DNA from: Meiothermus sp.
GTDB taxonomy: Bacteria; Deinococcota; Deinococci; Deinococcales; Thermaceae
Length of the DNA stretch: 64,000 nt
Assembly (NCBI GenBank): GCA_026004095.1
Contig: BPIL01000006.1
Span: forward strand, 62,001-126,000
Direction: 5' to 3'
The notes under the pieces were generated by a model. It did no database searches. It worked only from the letters and a program-made list of their open reading frames with translations, and was not told the origin of the DNA. Positions 47,685-56,836 of this stretch are shown here, one piece after another (the first letter of the stretch is position 1; each line of letters starts with the position of its first letter). The translations under genes and the position numbers were made by a program.

Positions 47685-48752
47685 ATGATGCGTTTTTGGT
47701 TCTTTGTGCTGGCGCTGTCGGTAGGGGCCGCTGTGGCGCAGCAAAACCCCACCCAGCCCACACCCAAGCCGCAGACTCAAGCCAGCCTATGCCTCCTGCT
47801 CTACGAGGCGGGGCGCCCCGAAGCAGCCTTACCCGCCTGCGAGCGCGCGGTTAAGGACGCACCCAGCGCAGAAAACCTCTATCTGTTGGCCCGTGTGCAG
47901 TCCGATTTGAACCGTTTTACCGCGGCCATCGAGAACCTGCGCCGCTCCATCACCCTTAACAGCAGCTACATTCAGTCCTACGTAGCGCTGGCCCAGGTGT
48001 ATGTGCGGCAGTACCTCCTCGCGGAGAACCGCGAGGCCAGCAAGGGCTTGCTGGATCAGGCCCTGAGCATACTGCGCGAAGCTGAGCGGGTTAATGCCAG
48101 GTACGCCCCTATTTATGCAACCCGCGGCACCGTGCTGGCTTACCAGAACAAGCTCGACCAGGCCGTGGAATCCATCAGCCGCTCGCTGGCCCTGAAGGAC
48201 GAACCAGTCGTGCGGGCTCTGCTGGCCGATATCTACATCCGACAGGGCAAGTGGGATGAAGCCCTCAAACACTACGATGAGGCGGTTAAGGCGGCCCCCA
48301 AAAACCCCAGCCTGCGCATCAAATACGGTAGCCTGCTGCTGCTCAGGGGCAACGTCGATTTAGCCATTGAGCACCTCGACCAAGCCGTAATCCTGAGCCC
48401 CGGCAACGCCGAGGCCTGGCTGCGCCGGGGTGATGCCTACTACGAGAAGAAAGACTGGCAGCAGGCCGGGGTCTCCTACCAGCAAACTGTGGCCCTCTCG
48501 CCGGTTCGCTATCCGGATGCCTACGTTGGCCTGGGCCAGGTGCTGATCGAACTCAAGGACTACCAGAAGGCCCGGTTCAACTTCACCAAGGCTGTAGCCC
48601 TGGAGCAGAACAACCCGGTTTACCGCTACTGGCTCTGCCGCGCCAACGAACTGCTAGGGGACAAGGCCGGCGCAAAAGAGCAGTGCGAACAGGCCCTCAA
48701 GCTACGGCCTGATTTCAAAGAAGCCCAGGACGTACTTAATCGCCTAAAGTAA
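47685..48752 (+). CDS. Exported TPR-repeat protein
   Basis: 355 residues. AGGAGG lies upstream of two adjacent ATGs (47685, 47688); the second has the better spacing. A signal peptide (MMRFWFFVLALSVGAAVA, cut before QQ) is followed by at least seven TPR units, for example IYATRGTVLAYQNKLDQAVESISRS and AWLRRGDAYYEKKDWQQAGVSYQQ. Such proteins scaffold envelope complexes; the partner is unknown. An in-frame extension back to 47544 overlaps hslU and is unlikely. The gene is followed by a short AT-rich gap before nurA. Confidence 0.85.
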   Translation: MMRFWFFVLALSVGAAVAQQNPTQPTPKPQTQASLCLLLYEAGRPEAALPACERAVKDAPSAENLYLLARVQSDLNRFTAAIENLRRSITLNSSYIQSYVALAQVYVRQYLLAENREASKGLLDQALSILREAERVNARYAPIYATRGTVLAYQNKLDQAVESISRSLALKDEPVVRALLADIYIRQGKWDEALKHYDEAVKAAPKNPSLRIKYGSLLLLRGNVDLAIEHLDQAVILSPGNAEAWLRRGDAYYEKKDWQQAGVSYQQTVALSPVRYPDAYVGLGQVLIELKDYQKARFNFTKAVALEQNNPVYRYWLCRANELLGDKAGAKEQCEQALKLRPDFKEAQDVLNRLK

Positions 48753-48855
48753 GGCATCCGGGCTGGCGTAGCGGCCTGGTGCAGGAGAGGTTGAGTAAAG
48801 GGTCATATGTTTCTTACATTTTCATTTCGCTATTTTCGTAAAAAACAAAATATTG

Positions 48856-48861
48856 TAGATT
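48856..48861 (+). promoter_or_regulatory. -10 box of nurA-herA
   Basis: TAGATT six bases before ATG 48868, within a locally AT-rich stretch (48806-48867); leaderless transcript predicted. Confidence 0.5.
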
Positions 48862-48867
48862 GGGTTT

Positions 48868-49812
48868 ATGGCCTGGAAGCTAGAAGCCTGGAACCCTGAG
48901 TATGCGCTGCCCGAACGCATAGAGAGCGAGGATGAAAGCGGCGGCCTCGAGGACATCAAAATCCCTTATGAGGGCGACTGGGTCGCCCATACACCCCCAA
49001 GGGTCGCACCCCAGGACTGGCCGATTGTGTACCTGGTGGATGGCCGCCGGCGTATAGATGCCCAGATCGCCGATGCCAGGGGGCGACGGGCCTTGCTAGC
49101 AACAGTGATCGCGGGGGCTGTGTTGCGGGATGGGGCCGGCATTCGCCCGGTAGGAGACCCAATCAAGCGCCACATCCTGCTGCACAGCAGCGACCTCGTG
49201 GAACCCCTACCCCCTGGCCTCAGGCACTACGAACCCATCCAGACGGAAAAATCCGACCCTACCAGCCTGCGCAGCAAGGTTATCGAGGTGATGCGCCACC
49301 TGGAGGCCAGTCTGGTGAACAGGCTCGAGGGCGGCCTGGTAATCGTGGATGGGCAAATTTTCCCCGGTGAGCAGGCTTACCACGCACCCGAACGGCTGCT
49401 GGGCTACACCAAGACCCAGGCCGCAACCTACCTGGGGCCCAAACATCAGGCTTTGCTGTATGAGCTACAACCCTACCAGCGCACCCCCATATTTCAGATT
49501 CCCCGTCAAGCCCTACCACGCCAAATGAGCGTTTCCTCGTGGTACGTGCGCCTGCCCCTGGAACCAAACAGCACCTTCTACAGCGGCGCGGCCCTCCTGC
49601 GCATCGAGACCCCCACCGAGGAGCCCAGCGAGGCGGTTCGACTGGCCGATCTTTCGGTCAGCCTTTTTTGCACCCTGGCCTCCTCACCGGCCAAGGACCC
49701 GCGCGCACCGCAAAACCTGATCCCCATAGGGGGCCTGGAGCAGTGGCTGGGGCGGCACCTGGGGCAGGCCGAGGTGGTTCGGCGTAGAATCGTGCAGGCG
49801 CTATTTGCTTAG
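48868..49812 (+). CDS. nurA: NurA-like 5'-3' nuclease
   Basis: 314 residues. The NurA pattern is an early catalytic Asp in VYLVDGRRRIDAQI, a basic middle region, and VIVDGQIFPGE, which carries the second acidic motif. The partner ATPase herA starts 16 bp downstream. NurA nuclease and HerA helicase process DNA ends for recombination and are known as a pair in archaea and Thermus. No ribosome-binding site precedes the ATG; TAGATT lies six bases upstream. The family is divergent, so the call leans partly on the neighbour. Confidence 0.8.
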   Translation: MAWKLEAWNPEYALPERIESEDESGGLEDIKIPYEGDWVAHTPPRVAPQDWPIVYLVDGRRRIDAQIADARGRRALLATVIAGAVLRDGAGIRPVGDPIKRHILLHSSDLVEPLPPGLRHYEPIQTEKSDPTSLRSKVIEVMRHLEASLVNRLEGGLVIVDGQIFPGEQAYHAPERLLGYTKTQAATYLGPKHQALLYELQPYQRTPIFQIPRQALPRQMSVSSWYVRLPLEPNSTFYSGAALLRIETPTEEPSEAVRLADLSVSLFCTLASSPAKDPRAPQNLIPIGGLEQWLGRHLGQAEVVRRRIVQALFA

Positions 49813-49827
49813 AGTTGGGAGGAAGCT

Positions 49828-51585
49828 GTGAAACCGGTAGGCATGGTATTGGGTAGCCGCGAAGCAAAGGCCTTGGATTTCTGGGTTGCTGTCGAGGAGG
49901 GGCAGTACCTGCGCCTCGACGATATGGTGTATGTCGAGTTTCCGCATCCCGACCCGCGTAAGGGCAGCGTGCGCTATTACGGCATGGTGGATCAGGTGAT
50001 CAAGCTCTACGAGGGAACCCAGTTCGACACCGACGTGTTCCTGGCCCGGCGCGACCTGCTGCCGGTGAGCCTCTCCTACGCCGCGCACGTGCAGGTGACC
50101 CGGATTATGCCGGAGGAATACCTCCCCCCCGACCCCGGCGCGCCGGTCTATCCGGCGCAGGAAGAAACCCTGGGGCTAGCCCTGTACTACGACCGGATGC
50201 AGGAACAAAAACTCCCGGTGGGCCTCCTGAAAAACGGCGAGGTAGCCTACATCAACTTCGAATTTCTCAACGGCTTCAAGGGGGGGCATGTCAACATCTC
50301 GGGGGTCTCGGGGGTGGCGGCCAAGACCAGCTACGCCACCTTCCTGCTGCACAGCATTTTTCAGTCGTCGGCCAACCGGCAAAAAGCCAACACCAAGGCC
50401 CTTATCTTCAACGTGAAGGGGGAGGATCTCTTCTACCTCGACAAGGACAACAGCGGCCTGAACGACGAGGCCAGAGCCGCCTACCAGAAGCTGGGCCTGC
50501 CCGCCCAGGCTTTCCGGAGCGTGGACTTCCTGGCCCCGCCCCGCAAAACCCCGGGCGATATTCTGGCCGATGTCGGGCGACCCAATGCCAGCGCATACTA
50601 CTGGGACTTGGTGCAGTTCTGCCGCGAGGGCCTGCTCCCGTTCCTGTTCACCGACCGCGGGGCCATGAGCAACCTGGGCTTTCTGATTGACCAGGTGACC
50701 GAGCGCCTGCGCCGCCTGGTGGGCGACGAGAACGATAAACAAGGGCAGCGGGGCCCCCATATTGTGGTGGAGGACTGGTCGGATGAGCTTTCGACCGCAG
50801 AGGCCCATGTGCCATTTGATGAGCTCGGCCGGCAAAAGATTGTCACCTTTGCCCAGTTGGTGCGCTACATCGAGTTCAAACTGCTGGGGCCGGAATCTGC
50901 CGACGATGAAGAGAAGCAGAAGGGCGACCCGCGCTGGACAGCCCGGCAGGCTCGAGGCACGCTCGAGGCCTTCGTGCGGCGTCTGCGGGCTTCCATCGGC
51001 AACGTGGAGCACCTCGTCCGCGGGGATAAACCCGGCAAAAGACCCAACCCCCTGGGCAGCCAGGCCCAGGTTAGTGTGGTGGATATTCACCAGCTCTCGG
51101 CGCAGGCACAGATGTTTGTGGTGGGCTCCATTCTGCGGGAGGTGTTTAGCCGCAAGGAGCGGGGCGACTATGCAGGCCGGGTGTTTGTGGTACTCGACGA
51201 GCTCAACAAGTACGCCCCCCGCGACGGCGAAAGCCCCATCAAAGACATTCTGCTGGACATCGCCGAGCGCGGGCGCAGCCTGGGCGTGATTCTGATCGGT
51301 GCACAACAAACCGCCTCCGAGGTGGAGAGCCGCATCGTCGGCAACGCCGCCATCCGGGTGGTGGGCCGGCTCGATGCCGCCGAGGCCGAGCGGCCCGAGT
51401 ACCGCTACCTGCCCCCATCCTTCCGCCAGCGGGCGGTAATTTTGCCGCAAGGAACCATGATTATCCACCAGCCTGAGGTGCCGGTGCCGCTGGCCCTCAC
51501 CTTTCCCCTACCGGCCTGGGCCATGAAAAAAGACGAGGCGCGGGAGGATGTCTCAGCGGCCACCTTATCCCGGCTGCTAGACTAG
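49828..51585 (+). CDS. herA: HerA-type DNA translocase ATPase
   Basis: 585 residues. An N-terminal HAS-barrel-like domain (about residues 1-140) is followed by a FtsK/HerA ATPase core. The P-loop is non-canonical: NISGVSGVAAKTSYAT, with Ala rather than Gly before the Lys. Walker B is VFVVLDELNKYAP, and sensor GVILIGAQQTASEVESRIVGNA is typical of HerA. GGGAGG is upstream of the start (GTG 49828). It forms a pair with nurA and is not accompanied by a Sir2 or DUF4297 gene, so a DNA-repair role is more likely than defence. Confidence 0.88.
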   Translation: MKPVGMVLGSREAKALDFWVAVEEGQYLRLDDMVYVEFPHPDPRKGSVRYYGMVDQVIKLYEGTQFDTDVFLARRDLLPVSLSYAAHVQVTRIMPEEYLPPDPGAPVYPAQEETLGLALYYDRMQEQKLPVGLLKNGEVAYINFEFLNGFKGGHVNISGVSGVAAKTSYATFLLHSIFQSSANRQKANTKALIFNVKGEDLFYLDKDNSGLNDEARAAYQKLGLPAQAFRSVDFLAPPRKTPGDILADVGRPNASAYYWDLVQFCREGLLPFLFTDRGAMSNLGFLIDQVTERLRRLVGDENDKQGQRGPHIVVEDWSDELSTAEAHVPFDELGRQKIVTFAQLVRYIEFKLLGPESADDEEKQKGDPRWTARQARGTLEAFVRRLRASIGNVEHLVRGDKPGKRPNPLGSQAQVSVVDIHQLSAQAQMFVVGSILREVFSRKERGDYAGRVFVVLDELNKYAPRDGESPIKDILLDIAERGRSLGVILIGAQQTASEVESRIVGNAAIRVVGRLDAAEAERPEYRYLPPSFRQRAVILPQGTMIIHQPEVPVPLALTFPLPAWAMKKDEAREDVSAATLSRLLD

Positions 51586-51968
51586 TTACGGCTATAGCAG
51601 CCATATGGTTCGGGCTGGCAATGGCACCATAGCCCACCTCAAAAGCTCCGTTTGTGGATAAGAGCAACCTGCAAGCTGTACTGGGCATGTACGCCCAGGG
51701 GTATTTTCCCCTGGGGGTGGAGCATGGCATTGGCTGGTTCGACCAGCGGGCCTATGGCACGCCCTACCGCGCCCTGATACCGCTCGACGAACGCTTCCAC
51801 ATTCCGCGCAGTCTGAGGCGGGTTCTAAACAGCGGCCGTTTTGAAGTGCGCATCAACCACGATTTCGAAGGGGTTCTGGAGGGCTGCGCCACCCGGGGTT
51901 GGACGTATTCCAGCGAAACCTGGCTCACACCTGAGGTGGCTGATATGAAATCCTTTTGATTCATTCCC

Positions 51969-52529
51969 CTAACATCCCCCCGGCCACCAGTGAAATAGGG
52001 TGTAGCTCTGGATAAGCGCGGGCTGGGTTTGTAGGTAAGCGCACCGGGCTTCCACCTTGGCCCACAGCTCCTCTTCATCCTGCACCTGCCCATTGGCCAC
52101 GACCGCGTCAATGAGCCCCCAGACTCGTTCTACCGGCTGCAACTCGGGCGAGTAGGGTGGCAGATAACACAGCCCCAGGCCCTTGGCTGGCTCCACCCGC
52201 CCCGAGGTGTGCCAGCCAGCCTGATCCAGCACCACCAGTACCAGCTTGCCCGCCCCCGCCCCCCGTAGCCGGGCAAAGGCCTCCAACACCAACTGGAACC
52301 CCTCCACCGAGACCGAGGGCAGCAGCCAGTACTCGCTTTCCCCCGTACCCGGTCTTATGAAGGCGTACACATACAGCCAGCGATAGCGGGGCCGCTCCTG
52401 CGCTAGCGGCGTCCTCCCTCGCAAGGCCCATACCCGTCGGCGGATGGGCTTCAGCCCTATTCGGTGCTCATCAAAGCCCCACACCTCCAACTCCAGTTCA
52501 GGAAAGAGCAACCTGAACAGGAAAACCAT
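51969..52529 (-). CDS. IS630 transposase OrfB, DDE_3 domain (copy A)
   Basis: 186 residues with the RNase H-like catalytic core. First Asp in VWGFDEHRI, second in VVLDQAGWH, and the Glu in LQPVERVW. It lies in the -1 frame relative to orfA and overlaps its stop (TGATG), so the full transposase is probably made by frameshifting on the A7 run just upstream. Confidence 0.93.
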   Translation of the reverse strand: MVFLFRLLFPELELEVWGFDEHRIGLKPIRRRVWALRGRTPLAQERPRYRWLYVYAFIRPGTGESEYWLLPSVSVEGFQLVLEAFARLRGAGAGKLVLVVLDQAGWHTSGRVEPAKGLGLCYLPPYSPELQPVERVWGLIDAVVANGQVQDEEELWAKVEARCAYLQTQPALIQSYTLFHWWPGGC

Positions 52530-53041
52530 CAGAAAGAGCTTTTTTTGAAAGCCTCCTGCCGCTTCGCATCCGCCTCCCGGTGGCGCGGCCGGGGGCGCAG
52601 CGGGGCCAGGCCCAGGCGACGCATCCAGTACCAGGCCCGCCGCCCATCCACCGGACGTCCCAGCCTTTCAGCCAGCCACTCCGCAGCGTTGCGAATGCTC
52701 CAAAGCCCGTCCCTGGGATGGGGCTGGAGGAGGGCCTGGCGGAAGCCCTCCTGGAGTTCGGGCGGTACGAGGGGGGCCCGGCCTTTGTTCTCGTGCCGCA
52801 GATTCTTCATGGGCAGGCCCTGATTGTAGCGGTGGATTACCTGACGCACCCAGCGATCGGTATAGCCCAGATTCCTGGCTACCTCGGGGATGCTCTGACC
52901 CCTGGCCAGCAGCCAGAGAGCGTGCCAGCGGGCGCGTTCGGTGTGGTCTTGGGACTCCCGGTAGAGGGCGTGGAGGTTATCCGGATGGTGTCGCAGTTGG
53001 AGTTCCAACCGGGGGCGGCGCTGATGTTGGGCCAGTTGCAT
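52529..53041 (-). CDS. IS630 OrfA, helix-turn-helix DNA-binding part (copy A)
   Basis: 170 residues. Helix-turn-helix [29 protein letters not shown] followed by a winged-helix HTH_33-like region ([17 protein letters not shown]). It ends FKKSSF just after the slippery A AAA AAA G (52544-52550, read on the minus strand). It starts 39 bp inside the right end. Confidence 0.93.
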   Translation of the reverse strand: MQLAQHQRRPRLELQLRHHPDNLHALYRESQDHTERARWHALWLLARGQSIPEVARNLGYTDRWVRQVIHRYNQGLPMKNLRHENKGRAPLVPPELQEGFRQALLQPHPRDGLWSIRNAAEWLAERLGRPVDGRRAWYWMRRLGLAPLRPRPRHREADAKRQEAFKKSSF

Positions 53042-53433
53042 GGCTCCATTTTAGTGGAAAGAGTCTTGAAGATTTCTTATGAGTTATATAGAAGCCTTCA
53101 TCGCTATGGCTTTGCCCACAGCTTCGAGACCTGGTACGGCAACCAGCTCGCAGGCGGCATTCTGGGCATTGCGCTGGGGGCTGCCTTCATTGGTGACAGC
53201 ATGTTTTACAGCATTCCCAACGCTTCCAAGGTGGCTATGGTGCGCTTGGTCGAGCACCTGCGCGCTCGAGGTTTTGAGATTTTTGATGTGCAGGTGCAAA
53301 ACCCCCACCTGGCCCGCTTCGGCGCCATCGAGGTAGACCCCCTCGAGTTTCGCCAGAGGCTATGGCGGGCCATCCAGAAACCGGCCCGGTTTGTGGACTA
53401 GAACCGATGGTATCGCTTGGGCTATGCAGGCAC

Positions 53434-53463
53434 AAAAAACGGATGGCTTTGAGGAGCCATCCG
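53434..53463 (-). terminator. Intrinsic terminator of gltA
   Basis: 9-bp stem CGGATGGCT/AGCCATCCG with a 6-base loop, followed on the minus strand by TTTTTT. It lies 19 bp after the citrate synthase stop. Confidence 0.9.
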
Positions 53464-53481
53464 CCGCACATAGCAAGAACC

Positions 53482-54624
53482 TTAGCGTTTAGACAGGGGT
53501 TTGTAGGGGAGGTCTAGCTTCCCGGTGTAGTGGGAGTCGGGGCGCAGCAAGCGGTTATCGAGCTTGGTGTACTCGAGGATGTGCGCACACCAGCCCGAGA
53601 TGCGGGCCACCGCGAAGATGGGCGTAAAGAACTCGAGGGGGTAGCCCAGGTCGGAGTACACCACCCCCGAGTAGAAGTCCACGTTGGGGTAGATGCCCTT
53701 GGGGTTGTAGATGGCCCCTGCCTGGCGCTCGAGCTCCTTCAAGATGGCGTACTCTTTGCTGTACCCTTGCTTGGCGGCCACCGCCCCCGCGTACTTGTCG
53801 AGCACCCCAGCCCGGGGGTCGTAGGACTTGTAGACCCGATGGCCCATGCCCATCACGCGGCCCTTCTTGGCCTGCAGATCGGCCAGCCAGGCCGAGACGT
53901 TTTCGGGGGCGCCAATCTCGGCGATCATCTTCATCACCGCTTCGTTGGCGCCGCCGTGCCGGGGGCCCTTGAGCGCCCCCACCGCGGCAACGATGGAGCT
54001 GTAGATGTCGGCCTGGGTGGAGTAGGTGGCAATGGCGGTAAAGGTGGAGGCGTTGAAACCGTGCTCGGCCTGCAAAATCAGGGCCACGTCCATCAGCTTG
54101 GTCTCTTCCTTGCTGGGCACCTTGCCAGTGGACATGTAAAGGAAGTTGGCCGCATGGGACAGGCCTTTGCGGGGGGCCAGAATTTTTTGCCCCTCGCGGT
54201 GACGCTTGGTAGCGGCCACGATGGTAGCAAACTTGGCGATCAGAGAAAGAGACTTCTCGTACAGCGCCTCGGGGGAGACGTCGCTCTCGGTGGGGTCTAC
54301 CATGCCCAGCTCGCTCACCGCGGTGCGCAGCATGGACATGGGGTGGGCGTCGCGGGGGAACTGTTTGATTTGTTTGATAATCGAGGCCGGTAAGGCCCGC
54401 AGCGAGGCCAGCCTGGCGCTGAAGGCCTTGAGCTCGGCCTTGTTGGGTAGGTGGCCGTGCAGCAGTAGGTAGGTTACTTCCTCAAAGGTGGAGTACTCGG
54501 CGAGATCCTGGATTTTATAGCCAGCGTAGTAGAGGCGACCCTGGTCGCCGTCGATGAAGCACAGGCTACTTTCGGTAAAGATGACATCTTCCAGACCTCG
54601 AGCAATCGCAACAGTTGCACTCAT
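53482..54624 (-). CDS. gltA: Citrate synthase
   Basis: 380 residues, the short hexamer/dimer-type length of Gram-positive and Thermus enzymes. It condenses acetyl-CoA and oxaloacetate. Active-site His in [12 protein letters not shown] and [15 protein letters not shown], Asp in [10 protein letters not shown], and the C-terminal [17 protein letters not shown] lies five bases before ATG 54624, excluding the longer in-frame start at 54705. It is flanked by direct IS copies. A 2-methylcitrate synthase role cannot be excluded, but no prp genes are nearby. Confidence 0.95.
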   Translation of the reverse strand: MSATVAIARGLEDVIFTESSLCFIDGDQGRLYYAGYKIQDLAEYSTFEEVTYLLLHGHLPNKAELKAFSARLASLRALPASIIKQIKQFPRDAHPMSMLRTAVSELGMVDPTESDVSPEALYEKSLSLIAKFATIVAATKRHREGQKILAPRKGLSHAANFLYMSTGKVPSKEETKLMDVALILQAEHGFNASTFTAIATYSTQADIYSSIVAAVGALKGPRHGGANEAVMKMIAEIGAPENVSAWLADLQAKKGRVMGMGHRVYKSYDPRAGVLDKYAGAVAAKQGYSKEYAILKELERQAGAIYNPKGIYPNVDFYSGVVYSDLGYPLEFFTPIFAVARISGWCAHILEYTKLDNRLLRPDSHYTGKLDLPYKPLSKR

Positions 54625-54683
54625 AATCGCTCCTTGGGTGCCCTGACCGCGGTCGGGGCTAGCCTGTGTATTGTATCGCGTTC

Positions 54684-55484
54684 TTACACGGAAATTCCGC
54701 ACCAAAGCTCATAATCTTGCAGTGTAGATACACTAGGTTGCTCACCACACACCGGGCAGTCCGGGCGACGGGGGAAGCCCACCCGATGGAAGCGGGCCTG
54801 TAAACCATCGTAGAGCAGCAGCGTTCCGGACAGCACCTCCCCAAGGCCCAGCAGCACTTTTATCGCCTCGGTGGCCATCAAGCTACCAATCACGCCGGGA
54901 AGTACGCCAAACACCCCGGCCTCGGCGCAGCTAGGAACGGTACCAGGCCTGGGTGGCTGGGGGAACAGGCAGCGGTAACAGGGGCCCCCTTGGTGGTGAA
55001 ACACCGAAAGCTGACCCTCAAACTGGTGGATGGCCCCATACACCAGCGGTTTATCCAGCAGAACACAGGCATCGTTGAGCAGGTAGCGGGTTGGGAAATT
55101 GTCGGTGCAGTCGATTACCAGATCGTAGGGGTGCAGCAGCCTGAGGGCGTTTTCGGAGGTAATGCGCTCGGCATGGGCTTCGATCTGGATATGGGGGTTG
55201 AGGCTTTCCAGGCGGCTTTTGGCTACCTCGGCCTTGCGCTGCCCCACCGATGGGGTATCGAACAGCACCTGCCGCTGGAGGTTGGAAACGTCCACCCGAT
55301 CCATCTCGACCAGGCCCAGCCGACCCACCCCCGCCGCGGCCAGGTACATCAAGACCGGCGAGCCCAGCCCACCGGCCCCCACCACCAGCACCGCGCTCTG
55401 CTTGAGCCGGGCCTGGCCGGCCCCCCCCACCCCGGGCAGCACAATGTGGCGGGCGTAGCGATCCAGCTCTTCTCTGCTCCACAT
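54684..55484 (-). CDS. moeB: E1-like sulfur-carrier activating enzyme (MoeB/ThiF/TtuC family)
   Basis: 266 residues. It adenylates the C-terminal Gly of ubiquitin-like sulfur carriers (MoaD, ThiS or TtuB). ATP-binding GAGGLG (36-41), [26 protein letters not shown], zinc cysteines C169/C172 and C243/C246, and the catalytic C186 in CAEAGVFG. It has no rhodanese domain. One enzyme of this family, TtuC, serves several carriers in Thermus. TATAGT lies six bases before the ATG. The IS nest begins 30 bp upstream, and an open frame continues from IS sequence into this gene. Confidence 0.9.
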   Translation of the reverse strand: MWSREELDRYARHIVLPGVGGAGQARLKQSAVLVVGAGGLGSPVLMYLAAAGVGRLGLVEMDRVDVSNLQRQVLFDTPSVGQRKAEVAKSRLESLNPHIQIEAHAERITSENALRLLHPYDLVIDCTDNFPTRYLLNDACVLLDKPLVYGAIHQFEGQLSVFHHQGGPCYRCLFPQPPRPGTVPSCAEAGVFGVLPGVIGSLMATEAIKVLLGLGEVLSGTLLLYDGLQARFHRVGFPRRPDCPVCGEQPSVSTLQDYELWCGISV

Positions 55485-55490
55485 ACCAGC

Positions 55491-55496
55491 ACTATA
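55491..55496 (-). promoter_or_regulatory. -10 box of moeB, -35 region now in IS DNA
   Basis: TATAGT exactly six bases before the ATG. The expected -35 position falls at the IS end (junction 55514/55515), so the original -35 has been displaced. Confidence 0.5.
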
Positions 55497-55763
55497 GCCA
55501 ACCTGGTTATCTGATATGAAATCCTTTTGATTCATTCCCCTAACATCCCCCCGGCCACCAGTGAAATAGGGTGTAGCTCTGGATAAGCGCGGGCTGGGTT
55601 TGTAGGTAAGCGCACCGGGCTTCCACCTTGGCCCACAGCTCCTCTTCATCCTGCACCTGCCCATTGGCCACGACCGCGTCAATGAGCCCCCAGGTTCGTT
55701 CTACCGGCTGCAACTCGGGCGAGTAGGGTGGCAGATAATATGAAATCCTTTTGATTCATTCCC

Positions 55764-56324
55764 CTAACATCCCCCCGGCCACCAGTGAAATAGGGTGTAG
55801 CTCTGGATAAGCGCGGGCTGGGTTTGTAGGTAAGCGCACCGGGCTTCCACCTTGGCCCACAGCTCCTCTTCATCCTGCACCTGCCCATTGGCCACGACCG
55901 CGTCAATGAGCCCCCAGACTCGTTCTACCGGCTGCAACTCGGGCGAGTAGGGTGGCAGATAACACAGCCCCAGGCCCTTGGCTGGCTCCACCCGCCCCGA
56001 GGTGTGCCAGCCAGCCTGATCCAGCACCACCAGTACCAGCTTGCCCGCCCCCGCCCCCCGTAGCCGGGCAAAGGCCTCCAACACCAACTGGAACCCCTCC
56101 ACCGAGACCGAGGGCAGCAGCCAGTACTCGCTTTCCCCCGTACCCGGTCTTATGAAGGCGTACACATACAGCCAGCGATAGCGGGGCCGCTCCTGCGCTA
56201 GCGGCGTCCTCCCTCGCAAGGCCCATACCCGTCGGCGGATGGGCTTCAGCCCTATTCGGTGCTCATCAAAGCCCCACACCTCCAACTCCAGTTCAGGAAA
56301 GAGCAACCTGAACAGGAAAACCAT
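55764..56324 (-). CDS. IS630 transposase OrfB, DDE_3 domain (copy C)
   Basis: 186 residues, same sequence as the OrfB of copy A, with the Asp, Asp and Glu residues intact. It follows orfA in the -1 frame. Copies A and C therefore each have the parts of a functional transposase. Confidence 0.93.
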   Translation of the reverse strand: MVFLFRLLFPELELEVWGFDEHRIGLKPIRRRVWALRGRTPLAQERPRYRWLYVYAFIRPGTGESEYWLLPSVSVEGFQLVLEAFARLRGAGAGKLVLVVLDQAGWHTSGRVEPAKGLGLCYLPPYSPELQPVERVWGLIDAVVANGQVQDEEELWAKVEARCAYLQTQPALIQSYTLFHWWPGGC

Positions 56325-56836
56325 CAGAAAGAGCTTTTTTTGAAAGCCTCCTGCCGCTTCGCATCCGCCTCCCGGTGGCGCGGCCGGGGGCGCAGCGGGG
56401 CCAGGCCCAGGCGACGCATCCAGTACCAGGCCCGCCGCCCATCCACCGGACGTCCCAGCCTTTCAGCCAGCCACTCCGCAGCGTTGCGAATGCTCCAAAG
56501 CCCGTCCCTGGGATGGGGCTGGAGGAGGGCCTGGCGGAAGCCCTCCTGGAGTTCGGGCGGTACGAGGGGGGCCCGGCCTTTGTTCTCGTGCCGCAGATTC
56601 TTCATGGGCAGGCCCTGATTGTAGCGGTGGATTACCTGACGCACCCAGCGATCGGTATAGCCCAGATTCCTGGCTACCTCGGGGATGCTCTGACCCCTGG
56701 CCAGCAGCCAGAGAGCGTGCCAGCGGGCGCGTTCGGTGTGGTCTTGGGACTCCCGGTAGAGGGCGTGGAGGTTATCCGGATGGTGTCGCAGTTGGAGTTC
56801 CAACCGGGGGCGGCGCTGATGTTGGGCCAGTTGCAT
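56324..56836 (-). CDS. IS630 OrfA (copy C)
   Basis: 170 residues, same as OrfA of copy A, with helix-turn-helix and the A7 slippery run near its 3' end. Confidence 0.93.
   Translation of the reverse strand: MQLAQHQRRPRLELQLRHHPDNLHALYRESQDHTERARWHALWLLARGQSIPEVARNLGYTDRWVRQVIHRYNQGLPMKNLRHENKGRAPLVPPELQEGFRQALLQPHPRDGLWSIRNAAEWLAERLGRPVDGRRAWYWMRRLGLAPLRPRPRHREADAKRQEAFKKSSF

Larger units (their letters stand above)
51944..53080 (-). mobile_element. IS630-family element, copy A (inside aat)
   Basis: 1137 bp. Left end TATGAAATCC, right end GATTTCTTAT; about 18 of 25 terminal bases match as inverted repeats. It carries orfA and orfB on the minus strand. The host flanks show a 2-bp duplication, written GA here. 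The boundary can slide by one base, giving TG, because of terminal A/T identity. Sequence is identical over most of its length to the two copies near 55.5-57.8 kb. No CTCGAG palindrome occurs in it. Confidence 0.95.
51654..53401 (+). pseudogene. aat: Leucyl/phenylalanyl-tRNA-protein transferase, split by an IS
   Basis: The product normally adds Leu or Phe to proteins with N-terminal Lys/Arg, marking them for ClpS/ClpAP. The 5' part (51654-51943) encodes MYAQGYFPLG...GIGWFDQRAYG and SSETWLTPEVA. The 3' part (53081-53401) encodes [35 protein letters not shown] and [13 protein letters not shown]. Between them lies a 1137-bp IS with a 2-bp target duplication. Removing 1139 bp restores an uninterrupted 202-residue protein reading AELYRSL across the junction. 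The IS transposase genes run on the opposite strand. The gene is almost certainly inactive. Confidence 0.93.

Noticed and set aside
50176-51468. A 430-codon minus-strand frame opposite herA
   Set aside because: It is an antisense shadow of a gene with clear motifs.
48868-51585. nurA-herA as an anti-phage defence island
   Set aside because: No Sir2, DUF4297 or other effector is adjacent, and the pair is a housekeeping feature in Thermus.
52580-53401. A plus-strand frame of 273 codons running from the IS into the aat 3' half
   Set aside because: The IS part is antisense to orfA, so this is a chance fusion. It could express an aat fragment, but nothing supports it.
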